Shown piece by piece: positions 8,325 through 16,629 of a DNA stretch of 64,000 nucleotides. This DNA is from Streptomyces hygroscopicus subsp. hygroscopicus (GTDB taxonomy: Bacteria; Actinomycetota; Actinomycetes; Streptomycetales; Streptomycetaceae). The stretch spans positions 186,001 to 250,000 of the forward strand of contig NZ_BSSM01000006.1 of NCBI RefSeq assembly GCF_030269125.1, read 5' to 3'. Numbering within the stretch: the stretch's first letter is position 1; each line of letters begins with the position of its first letter. The translations under genes and the position numbers were made by a program. The notes beneath the pieces were generated by a model that searched no databases, was not told where the DNA came from, and was given only the letters and a program-made list of their open reading frames with translations.

Positions 8325-10232
8325 TCAGCCGCCGAGCACGTCGGCGGGGGTGGGACCGGCCCCGCCGGGGGCACCGCCCGGTGCGGGCGCGTCGGCGCCG
8401 CCGGGGTCGGGCAGGGCGGGCGTCTCGGTGACGTTGGGCGGACCGATCTCGTCGGGGGCCTGGGGGCTGGGGGGCGCGCCGAAGGGGGCCGGGTTGTAGA
8501 GGGAGGTGTCGGGGGGATAGGCGAGGGGGTCGCGGAGAGTGGGGGCGCCGGAAGGGGCGGACGACGCCGACGGAGTGGAGGGCGTCGACCGGGCGGGCGA
8601 GTCGGAGGGGGACGAGGAGGCCGCTGCGACGGGCGAGGCCGAGGCCGACCCGAGAGCCCGGGTGGGGAGCGCGGCGCGCGGTTCGGAGGACGTGGTCGGG
8701 GTGGGCGAGGGGGTGCCGGGAGCCGTGGGGGCGGGGGTGCCCTGGTCGTCCGCCGCGGGAGTGCTGTGAGCGTCGGCGGGCGGGATGCCGTCATCCGTCG
8801 TGGCCGAAGCCCCGTCGTTCGTCGTGGCCGAAGTCCCGTCGTTCGTCGTGGCCGAAGTCCCGTCGTTCGTCGTGGCCGAAGTCCCGCGGTCTGTCGGGGC
8901 CGATGTACCCCGGTCCGTCGTGGCCGATGTGCCCCGGTCCGTCGTGGCCGAAGTCCCTTGGTTGACCGAAGTCCCGCGATGCGTCGTGGCCGAAGTCCCG
9001 TCGTTCGTCGTGGCCGGAGTCCCGCGGTCCGTCGGGACCGGGGCACTGCCGGTGTCGGGCGGCGCGCTCCCCTGCTCGCCCGCCGCGTGCGTGCCGTGTC
9101 CGCCGGCGCGGGAGGCGTCGTGGACCCCGCCGTCCGGCCCGCCCCCGTCCCGGCCGGTGCCGGCCGCCCCCCGTCTCACCGCCCGTGCGCCCCGCCCCCC
9201 GGAGCGCGCGCCGACCCCGTCCGCCCGTGTACGACGATCACCCGCCTCCTCGCCGCGCGCCGCCCCGCGCCCCCGCCCCGACGTCACCCGTCCGGCGTCG
9301 ATCACCGCTCCCCGCACCTCCCCCGTCGCCGTGTTCGACCGGGTGTCCCGGGGGCTGGGCCGCGCGGTCGGCGGCCGGGACGGGTGGGGGAAGCCGGTGA
9401 GCCCGGGATCGGGGGGCGCGGTGTCGGAGACGGCCGGCGGGGCCACGAGGCGGTCCTTGCGGACGTCGGGGCCGACCCGGCGTTCTATCCAGGTGTTCGT
9501 GCCGGCGTCGAGCAGCGTCAGGCTGCCCACCGCCTGGGGCGCCGGGGTCACCACGATCACCTGGTTCGGCCGGTAGCCCGACCAGGCGGTGCCGCGCGCC
9601 CCGACGCCGCCGCGGGCCTCCTCGGGCGGACGGAGCGGGTTGCCGCAGGCGCAGCGCACCCGGGGCACGCCCCGGTTGTCGACGAGGACGGCGGTGCCTG
9701 CCTGGAGCACGGCCTGGTACCCGGCCACCTGCCCGTCGCGGTAGCCGTGGTTGGTGACGCGGGTGTCCGCGCGCAGCAGGACCGGGGTCAGGCCGCGCAG
9801 GTAGCCGGGCAGGTCCGCACGGGGGACACCGGCCGTTCGGGCGAAGGCGTCGCCCCGGGCGGGGTCCGACGTCAGGCCGCCGATCTGCCGTTCGACGTCG
9901 CAGCCGGCGACGCGGGCGCTGCCGCTGTAGAGCCCGGGGGTGCCGCCGGACAGGGCGCGCGCCGCCGCCAGGGGGGCGACGGCGAGGCCCGCCGGCGGGG
10001 CGCTGGCGTCGGCGGTGCGGCCGGTGCCGGTCGGCCGGGGCGTGCCGGGTCCGGCGGGACCGGTCGCCGTGGAGGCGGTGAAGGGGTTGGGCCCCTGCTC
10101 GGCGGCGGGCTGGAGGAAGACCTCCTCGCCCAGTTGGGCCTCCTTGACGGCGGCGCCCGCACACCCGGTGAGGAGCAGCGCCACCGACAGCAGCACGCAG
10201 GCCATGACCATGGATCCGGTGGGTATGCGCAC
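8325..10232 (-). CDS. Secreted lipoprotein of the DUF6777 type with low-complexity repeat tail
   Basis: A 635-residue exported protein. GTG 10232 has a GGAG ribosome site and starts a lipoprotein signal ending in 'LLLTGCAG', so the protein is probably anchored to the outer face of the membrane. The N-terminal half (about residues 80-285) is a compact domain with 'LRFADTR'-like and 'CACGNPLRPPEE' stretches that I associate with DUF6777, function unknown. The rest is low complexity: Arg/Gly-rich, then a tandem Gly-Thr-Ser-Ala-Thr-Thr octapeptide region, then Pro/Ser/Ala-rich. The tail probably spans the cell wall. It precedes the phosphatase gene by 65 bp on the same strand. Confidence 0.72.
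   Translation of the reverse strand: MRIPTGSMVMACVLLSVALLLTGCAGAAVKEAQLGEEVFLQPAAEQGPNPFTASTATGPAGPGTPRPTGTGRTADASAPPAGLAVAPLAAARALSGGTPGLYSGSARVAGCDVERQIGGLTSDPARGDAFARTAGVPRADLPGYLRGLTPVLLRADTRVTNHGYRDGQVAGYQAVLQAGTAVLVDNRGVPRVRCACGNPLRPPEEARGGVGARGTAWSGYRPNQVIVVTPAPQAVGSLTLLDAGTNTWIERRVGPDVRKDRLVAPPAVSDTAPPDPGLTGFPHPSRPPTARPSPRDTRSNTATGEVRGAVIDAGRVTSGRGRGAARGEEAGDRRTRADGVGARSGGRGARAVRRGAAGTGRDGGGPDGGVHDASRAGGHGTHAAGEQGSAPPDTGSAPVPTDRGTPATTNDGTSATTHRGTSVNQGTSATTDRGTSATTDRGTSAPTDRGTSATTNDGTSATTNDGTSATTNDGASATTDDGIPPADAHSTPAADDQGTPAPTAPGTPSPTPTTSSEPRAALPTRALGSASASPVAAASSSPSDSPARSTPSTPSASSAPSGAPTLRDPLAYPPDTSLYNPAPFGAPPSPQAPDEIGPPNVTETPALPDPGGADAPAPGGAPGGAGPTPADVLGG
8785..9030 (-). repeat. Tandem 24-bp coding repeat (about ten imperfect copies)
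   Basis: Within the lipoprotein gene a 24-bp unit (plus-strand core GTCGTGGCCGAAGTCCC) is repeated about ten times with few changes; one copy is shortened. It encodes Gly-Thr-Ser-Ala-Thr-Thr-Asx/Asp-Arg/Gly octapeptides. Copies near 8815-8890 are almost identical, which suggests recent slippage expansion. Confidence 0.85.
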
Positions 10233-10333
10233 CGTGCACTCCGCATCACTGTGGGTGAATTATCCCTATTATTTGCTTTGCACCCGTTTCACTGGCAACT
10301 CGGGGAGATCGGCACGAGGGAGGCGAGGCGGTC

Positions 10334-11755
10334 GTGGACTGGTTCACCGCACCCGACTACTGGCTGAGCCGGCTGGTCCTCCAGCGGGCGCTGGCCGCCC
10401 TCTATCTCGTCGCGTTCCTGGCGGCCGCCCTCCAGTTCCGGGCGCTGCTCGGCGAGCGCGGCATGCTGCCGATCCCCCGCTACGTGGCGCGGATCCCCTT
10501 CCGGCGGGCACCGAGCCTGTTCCACCTGCGCTACTCCGACCGGTTCTTCGCGGCCACGGCGTGGGCGGGCTGCGCGGTGTCGGCGGCGCTGCTCGCCGGG
10601 GCGGACGCGCTGCTGCCGCTGTGGGCGGGGATCGTGCTGTGGCTGGTGCCGTGGGCGCTGTACCTGTCGATCGTGAACGTGGGCCAGACCTGGTACGCCT
10701 TCGGCTGGGAGTCGCTGCTGCTGGAGACCGGCTTCCTGGCCGCGTTCCTCGGCAACGACGAGGTGGCGCCGCCGGTGCTGGTGCTGTTCCTGCTGCGCTG
10801 GATCCTGTTCCGGGTGGAGTTCGGCGCGGGGCTGATCAAGCTGCGCGGCGACGCGTGCTGGCGCCGGCTGACCTGCCTCTACTACCACCACGAGACCCAG
10901 CCGATGCCGGGCCCGCTGAGCTGGTTCTTCCACCATCTGCCCAAGCCGCTGCACAAGGTGGAGGTGGCCGCCAACCACTTCACCCAACTCGTGGTGCCCT
11001 TCCTGCTGTTCGCGCCCCAGCCGATCGCCTCGGCCGCCGCCGCGCTGATGATCGTCACCCAGCTGTGGCTGGTGCTCTCCGGCAACTTCTCCTGGCTGAA
11101 CTGGATCACCATCGTGCTGGCGGTGTCCGCGCTGCGGCTCCCGGCGACGGCGCCGTCCCTGCCGTCCGCGCCCCTCGGGTACGAGGTCGTGGTGCTCGCG
11201 CTGACCGCGCTGCTGCTGTTCCTCAGCTACCGCCCCGTGGTGAACATGGTCTCCCGCCGCCAGGTCATGAACCGCTCCTTCGACCCGCTCCACCTGGTCA
11301 ACACCTACGGCGCCTTCGGCAGCGTCAGCCGGGTGCGCTACGAGGTGGTCGTGGAGGGCACGCTGGACGAGGCCGCCCGGGAGGACTCGGACTGGCGGGA
11401 GTACGAGTTCAAGGGCAAGCCGGGCCGGCTCCGGCACTGGCCGCGCCAGTTCGCGCCGTACCACCTGCGGCTGGACTGGCTGATGTGGTTCGCCGCGCTG
11501 TCGCCCGCGTACGCCGGGGAGTGGTTCGGCGGACTGGTGGAACGCCTCCTGGAGAACGACCGCGCCACGCTGCGGCTGCTGCGCCGCTCCCCCTTCCCGC
11601 CGGACACCCCGCCGCGCTACGTCCGCGCCCGTCTCTTCCGCTACCGCTACACCACCTGGCGGGAGTTGCGCGAGACGGGGGCGTGCTGGGACCGGACGTA
11701 TGTGCGCGAGTACCTGCCGCCGACCCGGCTCGCCCGAGCGGCCGAGAGGTCGTAG
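10334..11755 (+). CDS. Lipase maturation factor (LMF)-family membrane protein
   Basis: A 473-residue polytopic membrane protein that resembles the LMF1/DUF1222 family, which in animals helps lipases fold in the ER and in bacteria has no settled role. Evidence is the run of hydrophobic segments over the first 300 residues, the signature region 'WYAFGWESLLLETGFLA' followed by 'LLRWILFRVEFGAGLIKLRGD', and the C-terminal soluble part with 'YEFKGKPGRL' and 'RLDWLMWFAAL'. The start is GTG 10334, preceded by a GAGGCGAG ribosome site. It is divergent from the DUF6777-type lipoprotein and convergent with a decayed permease. Confidence 0.82.
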   Translation: MDWFTAPDYWLSRLVLQRALAALYLVAFLAAALQFRALLGERGMLPIPRYVARIPFRRAPSLFHLRYSDRFFAATAWAGCAVSAALLAGADALLPLWAGIVLWLVPWALYLSIVNVGQTWYAFGWESLLLETGFLAAFLGNDEVAPPVLVLFLLRWILFRVEFGAGLIKLRGDACWRRLTCLYYHHETQPMPGPLSWFFHHLPKPLHKVEVAANHFTQLVVPFLLFAPQPIASAAAALMIVTQLWLVLSGNFSWLNWITIVLAVSALRLPATAPSLPSAPLGYEVVVLALTALLLFLSYRPVVNMVSRRQVMNRSFDPLHLVNTYGAFGSVSRVRYEVVVEGTLDEAAREDSDWREYEFKGKPGRLRHWPRQFAPYHLRLDWLMWFAALSPAYAGEWFGGLVERLLENDRATLRLLRRSPFPPDTPPRYVRARLFRYRYTTWRELRETGACWDRTYVREYLPPTRLARAAERS

Positions 11756-11758
11756 CGC

Positions 11759-12527
11759 TCACGCCCGCGGGCGGGACCCGGTTCCCCGGCGGGCGGCGGC
11801 GGTCGCCGTACGGCGGCAGGCCAGGGCCACCCCGGCGACGGTGAGCGGTCCGCACGACAGCTCGGCGGGGTGCGGGCGTTCGCCCAGCCACAGGTAGGCG
11901 ACGGCGAGCGGGGCGGCCGGTGCCAGGGAGAGGGCGGCGGTCGCGCCGGTGACCGTGCGGCGGGCGACCGCAGCCCCACACGAGGAATCCGGCGGCCGAC
12001 GGCAGCGCGCCGAGGCGGGCCGCGGCGAGCAGGGCGCCGGGCGGGGCGGTGCAGGACGGCACCGAGCGCGCCCGGGGCGAGCGGCAGCAGCAGGACGGTG
12101 CCCGCCCACATCGCGTGGGAGGCCGCCTCCAGGCCGGTGCAGGTGCGCAGCAGCGGTTCGACGCCCAGATGGTAGGCGGTCTGGACCGCGGCGGCGGTCA
12201 GGTAGCCGGTGTCGCCGCCGGCCACGGCGATCACGGCCGCCCCGGACAGGGCGCCGGCGGACCCGGCCACCCCGGCGGGGGAGAGCCGTTCGCGGAAGAG
12301 GAGGGCGGCGGACAGGGCGCTGAGCGCCGGGGCGACGGCCACGATCATGCTCGCGGTGCCGACCGGGGACCTGCAACTCACCCCAGTTCATTGTCAGTTG
12401 GTAGGCGCTCGTGCCCGGGGCGCCCACGAGGACGATGCGCGGCAGGTCCCGGCGGGCGGGCCCACCCCCGCGAGGGGGCACCATGGCCGCCGGGACGAGG
12501 GAGGCGACGGCGAGGTCGGCCGGGGCG
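11759..12527 (-). pseudogene. Remnant of an EamA (DMT) permease with multiple frameshifts
   Basis: Permease-like protein can be read only by switching frame three times. One frame gives 'DLAVASLVPAAM...TSAYQLTMNWGELQV'; a second, from about 12380, gives 'GTASMIVAVAPALSALSA' and 'LRTCTGLEAASHAMWAGT'; a third, about 12045-11975, gives 'GALLAAARLGALPSAAGF'; and the first frame resumes with 'TVTGATAALSLAPAAPLA' and 'AYLWLGERPHPAELS' up to the stop at 11759. Put together these match the order of a ten-helix EamA drug/metabolite transporter. The N-terminal helices are missing. It overlaps the 3' side of the LMF-like gene region by only the spacer. Confidence 0.72.
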
Positions 12528-12658
12528 CGGCGGCGAGGCCCTCGGCGACCGGCCCGGGTTCGCCGGGCGCGTGCCACACCGCCGGGCACACCGCGGGGGA
12601 TGCGTTCGGCGAGGACGCGGCGCAGGCGCTCTTCCACCAGAATGCGATCGTCACGCAT
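12528..12658 (-). pseudogene. 5' stump of a GH38-type alpha-mannosidase gene
   Basis: ATG 12658 begins 'MRDDRILVEERLRRVLAER', and after a frame change the text continues 'AVWHAPGEPGPVAEGLAA'. From memory these two segments match the N-terminus of Streptomyces GH38 alpha-mannosidases (a short helix, then WHAPxEPxPVAEgLAA). The similarity stops abruptly where the EamA remnant begins, so a deletion seems to have joined the two genes. The call rests on about 40 residues. Confidence 0.5.
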
Positions 12659-12826
12659 GCGGGATGCTCCCCGCGGGGGTCCGGGCGTTCACGCATCGGA
12701 CGCGCTGAGGAACGCATTCCCCTCCGGGGGCCACCGGACCCTCGACGTACCGCGCTCGACGGGGCACAGTTCTCCGTGCGTCCTGATTCGTACCGGCGAG
12801 TAGCCGACGACTGAACGAGGAGTGCC

Positions 12827-14173
12827 GTGGGGAGCTGGGCCGGGCGGAGCGCCGCCGAGATCGCCGCCGCCGTACGGGAGAAGCGGGTGACGCCGCGGGA
12901 GGTGGTGGCGGAGCACCTGGCGCGGATCGAGCGGCACGACGGGCGGATCGAGGCGTTCCGCACGGTGCGCGGGCAGGCGGCCCTCGCCGAGGCGGACGAG
13001 GTGGCCTCGCGCGCCGATCTGGCCGGACTGCCGCTCGCGGGGGTGCCGGTTGCGGTGAAGGACAACCTCGCGGTGCGCGGCGAGTCCCACCGCGTCGGTT
13101 CCGCCGCGACCCCGGACACCCCGGCGGCGGAGGACCATGTCACGGTGGCCCGGCTGCGGGCGGCGGGCGCGGTGGTCGTGGGCCTGACGAACGTGCCCGA
13201 GCTGTGCGTCTTCGGTACGACCGAGGGCGTGTACGGCACCACGCGCAACCCCTGGGACACCACGCGCACGGCGGGCGGCTCCTCCGGGGGCAGCGCGGCC
13301 GCGGTGGCCGCGGGGTTCGTGCCGATCGCGCTGGGCAACGACGGCATGGGGTCGCTGCGCATCCCGGCGGCGAACTGCGGTCTGGTCACGCTGAAGCCGG
13401 GGCCCGGGGTGGTGCCGGCGGGGATCGGCAACGGGGACTGGTTCGGCATGTCGGAGAACGGCCCGCTGGCCACGACGGTCGAGGACCTACGGCTGATGCT
13501 GGGCGTCCTCGCGGACGCCGACTTCCCCGCCGCCGAGGAGCCCGCGCGGCGGACGATCGCGGTGGCCCTGCGCAATCCGCTGCCCGGGGCGGGCGTGAGC
13601 CGGCCGTACGCGAGCGCGGTCCGGCGGGCGGCCGGGGTGCTGGCGCGGGCGGGACACCGGGTGCGCCGGGCGGAACCGCCGTACCCCGTGACGATGGGCG
13701 TGACCGCGCTGCGGTACTGGACGGCGGGGACGGCGGTGGACGCCGAGGGCCTGGACCCCGCGCGGCTGGCCCGGCGCACCCGGGTGCACGCGGCGCTGGG
13801 CCGGCGCTTCGTCGCCTCGGTCCGCACCGGCGCCGGACGCGATCGTCTGCGCGCCCGGCTGGCCCCCTTCCTCACCGAGCACGACGTCCTGCTGACCCCG
13901 GCCCTGGCCCGCCGGTCCCCCGCCGCGGGCCCCTGGCACGAACGCGGCTGGCTGCGCAACGTCCTCGTCAACTCCGCCTACTCCCCCTTCACCCCGCCCT
14001 GGAACCTGACCGGCTGGCCGGCCATGTCCCTCCCCGTGGGGACCCTCCCCTCCGGCGCCCCCTGCGCCGTCCAACTGGTGGGCCGCCCCGGCACGGAGCC
14101 CGTCCTGCTGGACCTGGCGGCGGAGCTGGAGCGGTCGCTGCCGTGGGAACGGACGGCGCCGTTGGCCGACTGA
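12827..14173 (+). CDS. Amidase-signature family hydrolase
   Basis: A 448-residue cytoplasmic amidase with the Ser-cisSer-Lys triad of the family: Lys in 'GVPVAVKDNLAV' (about residue 82), the first Ser in 'TAGGSSGGSAAAVAAG' and the nucleophile region 'NDGMGSLRIPAANCGL'. The usual 'GTDGGGSIR' reads NDGMGSLR here. Start is GTG 12827 with ACGAGGAG just upstream. The protein is slightly short for the family, with a compact C-terminal half. Substrate is unknown; members range from aryl amides to glutamyl-tRNA. It stands alone, followed by a convergent TPR gene. Confidence 0.88.
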   Translation: MGSWAGRSAAEIAAAVREKRVTPREVVAEHLARIERHDGRIEAFRTVRGQAALAEADEVASRADLAGLPLAGVPVAVKDNLAVRGESHRVGSAATPDTPAAEDHVTVARLRAAGAVVVGLTNVPELCVFGTTEGVYGTTRNPWDTTRTAGGSSGGSAAAVAAGFVPIALGNDGMGSLRIPAANCGLVTLKPGPGVVPAGIGNGDWFGMSENGPLATTVEDLRLMLGVLADADFPAAEEPARRTIAVALRNPLPGAGVSRPYASAVRRAAGVLARAGHRVRRAEPPYPVTMGVTALRYWTAGTAVDAEGLDPARLARRTRVHAALGRRFVASVRTGAGRDRLRARLAPFLTEHDVLLTPALARRSPAAGPWHERGWLRNVLVNSAYSPFTPPWNLTGWPAMSLPVGTLPSGAPCAVQLVGRPGTEPVLLDLAAELERSLPWERTAPLAD

Positions 14174-14297
14174 GGAGGCACGGCGGCGGACGGCACCGGT
14201 GGCGGGCCGGCACACGCGGGCCGGCACACGGACGACACCGCGGCCGGGGTACCACCGCGGCGGACGGCGCCCGTGGCCGGCCGCCGCCGTGCGCCGC

Positions 14298-14954
14298 TCA
14301 GCCCTGCCCGCCCCCGATGAACCCCCGGGCCTTGTCGACCCACCCCGACACGGCGTGGGCACCACAGCTCTCGGCGACCGCCTCGGCCTCGTCGAGGTGC
14401 CGGTACGCCGCCTCCCGCTCCCCCGTCTCCGCGGCGAGGTAGGCCAGCGCCACCAGCCCGGCCGCCTCCCCCGCCCGGAACCCGATCTCCCTGCGCAGCG
14501 CCACCGACTCGGTCAGCCGCTCACGCGCCCGCTCGAACAGCCCCGCCTCCCGGTCGGCGAACCCGAGATGCCGCACGGCGTAGGACATCGTCCGCCGGTC
14601 GCCGACGGTCCGCGCCAGCTCGTACGACCGCTCGAAGTACGGCCTGCCGGCGGCGCCGTCGCCCTTCACCACCTGGTACCAGCAGCCGACCCAGAACAGC
14701 GCGTCCGCCTCCCCGGACCCGTCCCCGAGCCTCCGGTACAGCTCGGTGGCGCGCTCGAACAGCGCCAGTTCCCCGGCGTCCTCCTCGCGGTCGTCCAGGA
14801 AGCGGACGTGCAGCACCTTGCCCCGGGCGAGGGCGAGCGGCGCCTCGACCGCGTCCAGCACGTCGTCGGACCGGTCCAGCGCGGTGGCGTCCCCCCGGAA
14901 CATCGCCGCCTCGAACAGCTCCCCCGTCTGACCGATCCAGTCCTGCTCCCGCAT
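14298..14954 (-). CDS. Tetratricopeptide-repeat protein
   Basis: A 218-residue soluble helical protein with at least three TPR-like units: 'LFERATELYRRLGDGSGEAD', 'YFERSYELARTVGDRRTMSY' and 'ERARERLTESVALRREIG', each with the Gly/Ala/Ala spacing of the repeat. These scaffolds bind partner proteins. There is no attached helix-turn-helix or ATPase domain, unlike the larger SARP/LuxR regulators that end in TPRs. ATG 14954 starts 'MREQDWIGQTGELF'. It is convergent with the amidase gene, and the 124-bp gap contains a 14-bp tandem repeat (CGGGCCGGCACACG, twice). Confidence 0.8.
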   Translation of the reverse strand: MREQDWIGQTGELFEAAMFRGDATALDRSDDVLDAVEAPLALARGKVLHVRFLDDREEDAGELALFERATELYRRLGDGSGEADALFWVGCWYQVVKGDGAAGRPYFERSYELARTVGDRRTMSYAVRHLGFADREAGLFERARERLTESVALRREIGFRAGEAAGLVALAYLAAETGEREAAYRHLDEAEAVAESCGAHAVSGWVDKARGFIGGGQG

Positions 14955-15032
14955 GTCCCGCCCCTCCCCGTCGCTGTGAACAGCGCCGAGGCTATCCCTC
15001 CCCGCCGCGCGGGAGCCGGGCGTTTTCGGGGG

Positions 15033-15518
15033 TCAGAGGAGCGACCTGTGCATCACGTGCAGACCGACCGGACCGTGGCGGGGATGGTCGAAGGCTTCCG
15101 GGATCGTGGCCAGGACGGTGAATCCAGGGAGGTCCACAGACGGACCGCGGGGTTGGTCTCGACCACGGCGTTGAAGACCATGGCGCGGTAGCCGTGGCGG
15201 ACGGCCTCCGCGAGGACGTGCTCGGCCAGGGCGCGGCCGGTGCCCCGGCCGGTGCGGGCGGGGTCGACCATGAAGCCGGCGTTGGCCACGTGGGCGGCGG
15301 GGCCGCCGTAGTCGGGCCGTGAGGTAGGCGGAGCCGACCACGGTGCCCGCCGGGTCCTCGGCTACGTACACCCGCTTGGCCGGGCTCATCCACAGGGCGC
15401 GGGCGGCCTGCTCGTCGGTGTCGGGGTCCCAGGCGTACGTCTCGGCGGCGGCGACGATCCGGTGCCGGAAGGGCCAGATCCTCGGCCAGTCGTCGGTAAC
15501 GGCGTCCCTGATCAGCAT
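15033..15518 (-). pseudogene. GNAT-family N-acetyltransferase with two compensating frameshifts
   Basis: The protein begins at ATG 15518 with 'MLIRDAVTDDWPRIWPF', a usual GNAT start, and reads to 'VVGSAYLTAR' (strand beta4). The frame is then lost; a shifted frame continues with 'HVANAGFMVDPARTGRGTGR', which is the acetyl-CoA pyrophosphate-binding motif A, and 'YRAMVFNAVVETNPAVRLW'. Near 15126 a second shift, consistent with loss of one G in CTGGGATTC, restores the first frame for the family's usual ending 'FTVLATIPEAFDHP'. So the gene is either a recent pseudogene or carries two sequencing errors. Confidence 0.8.
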
Positions 15519-15570
15519 GGGCGTGATTCTCGCGGGTCACGCCCATGGGTCGCGACGATCGCGAACGGGT

Positions 15571-15744
15571 TCAGTCCACGCTGGGCAGGATGTGGGGTTC
15601 GGCCAGGTCCTCCTCGTACCCCGCGAGGCGGATGGGGGCGGACCGGGCCCACACGTCGAGGCTGCCGAGTTCTCCGGGCCGGCGGCCAGGACGCTCAAGG
15701 TGCTCTTCGGGGCGTTGTTCGCGCTTCGTCTTTTCCGGTGTCAC
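15571..15744 (-). CDS. Small 57-residue protein, possible peptide precursor (unknown)
   Basis: GTG 15744 is preceded by a clear AAGGAG ribosome site at 7-base spacing, better than most genes in the window. The product is 57 residues: a charged, Arg/Glu/Pro-rich first half ('MTPEKTKREQRPEEHLERPG') and a second half of different character with one Trp, one Tyr and acidic residues ('SLDVWARSAPIRLAGYEEDL' then 'AEPHILPSVD'). There is no Cys, signal peptide or membrane helix. The two-part leader/core look is like a ribosomal peptide precursor, but no modifying enzyme is adjacent, so this is a guess. It sits 52 bp upstream of the broken GNAT gene on the same strand. Confidence 0.55.
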   Translation of the reverse strand: MTPEKTKREQRPEEHLERPGRRPGELGSLDVWARSAPIRLAGYEEDLAEPHILPSVD

Positions 15745-16194
15745 CGCGCACTCCTTATGTGTCGGATCACCCTCGGGGCGTACCGGACCGTGTGTGCTCC
15801 GGCGCTCGCCGCCCGCTCGGGTCTGGATGGAAGGCCAGTTCGGGCGCGGTGGCGCCGGTACTTCGGGCGGGACGGACCGATGATCTCCGGTACGCCCCGG
15901 ACGGACGACATGGGTACCGGTTGGGACCCCATTTCGCTGTCCGTCCACCTTAGGTTAACCAAATGAGCGGACCTCCGCTCGATAGATAGTGCAAACAAGG
16001 GGTAACTATCGCGCTTCGATCAGCAACCCAATACCGTCCAATATGCAGCTATCTATGACAAATCGCATCGCCGGTGCGACGTTCCGTATCACCCGTTCGG
16101 CCCATGTGACGCAATTCAGGTGCCGTTGGCCGGGCCGCAAGCTCACCATGGTCTGCTGGCGCCCGACACGGCCCTCTCGCGGAAGGACTGACGC
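15745..16194. other. Divergent intergenic region, unusually AT-rich for this genome
   Basis: A 450-bp gap between the small 57-codon gene (minus) and the HD-like gene (plus). From about 15940 to 16060 base composition drops well below the neighbours. It contains a near-perfect 14-bp palindrome TTAGGTTAACCAAA (15950-15963) and right after it the hairpin GAGCGGACCTCCGCTC (15964-15979). Both may be regulatory, probably for the divergent promoters. I see no convincing gene in it. Confidence 0.5.
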
Positions 16195-16590
16195 ATGGAG
16201 CTGCGCAGCGTCGAGGAGCTGATGGACATGCTGTGCGCCGGCCGGCCCCAGCACGCGCTGCGGACCGCCGCGCTGCTGCGCCGCAGCCGCCCCGCCGACA
16301 AGGAGCTCCAGGTCGCGGGCCTGGTCCAGGGGATCGGGCCGCTGCTCGCCCCCGGCGACGAGGCGGACACGGCGCGCCGCGCCGCCGCGGCGGTACGGCC
16401 GCTGCTCGGGGAGCGGGTGTACCGGCTGGTGCGCGGGGACGCGGGCCCCGCCGACGAGGACGTCCTGCGGCTGCGCCTGGCCGGCGAGGAGGGCCGCGGC
16501 GCGGGCTTCGACGCCGGGGTGCTGGAGGACTGGCGCACGGTCCTGGAGCTGGTCGCCGCGCGCCACTCCCGCCTCGACGCGGTCGACTGA
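16195..16590 (+). CDS. HD-domain-like protein lacking the HD metal ligands
   Basis: A 131-residue protein whose helices follow the small HD-hydrolase/PhnZ-like pattern: 'QHALRTAALLRRSRPADKEL' then 'QVAGLVQGIGPLLAPGDE'. In active members the second stretch reads LVHDIGHLL; here His is Gln, Asp is Gly and the second His is Pro. So the metal-binding HD pair is gone while the fold-forming hydrophobic residues remain. ATG 16195 has GGAAGGAC upstream. It is convergent with the SDR gene. It may be a non-catalytic relative or a decaying gene without a frame break. Confidence 0.65.
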   Translation: MELRSVEELMDMLCAGRPQHALRTAALLRRSRPADKELQVAGLVQGIGPLLAPGDEADTARRAAAAVRPLLGERVYRLVRGDAGPADEDVLRLRLAGEEGRGAGFDAGVLEDWRTVLELVAARHSRLDAVD

Positions 16591-16629
16591 CCCCCGGGGC
16601 GGACCCCGGAGATCAGTGCGCGGCGCCCG

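Noticed and set aside
5047-8499. Very long open frame (over 1100 codons) on the plus strand
   Set aside because: It is antisense to the DNA glycosylase and phosphatase genes, whose motifs are unmistakable; its own translation is Arg/Gly/Ala/His-rich and without domains, as expected of a shadow frame in GC-rich DNA.
8785-9030. Possible CRISPR array
   Set aside because: The repeats are contiguous, have no unique spacers and lie in frame in a coding sequence.
15950-15963. DmdR1/IdeR iron box
   Set aside because: The 19-bp consensus needs TTAGGTTAG-x-CTAACCTAA-like spacing; here the two arms are fused in a 14-bp palindrome and no iron gene is next to it.
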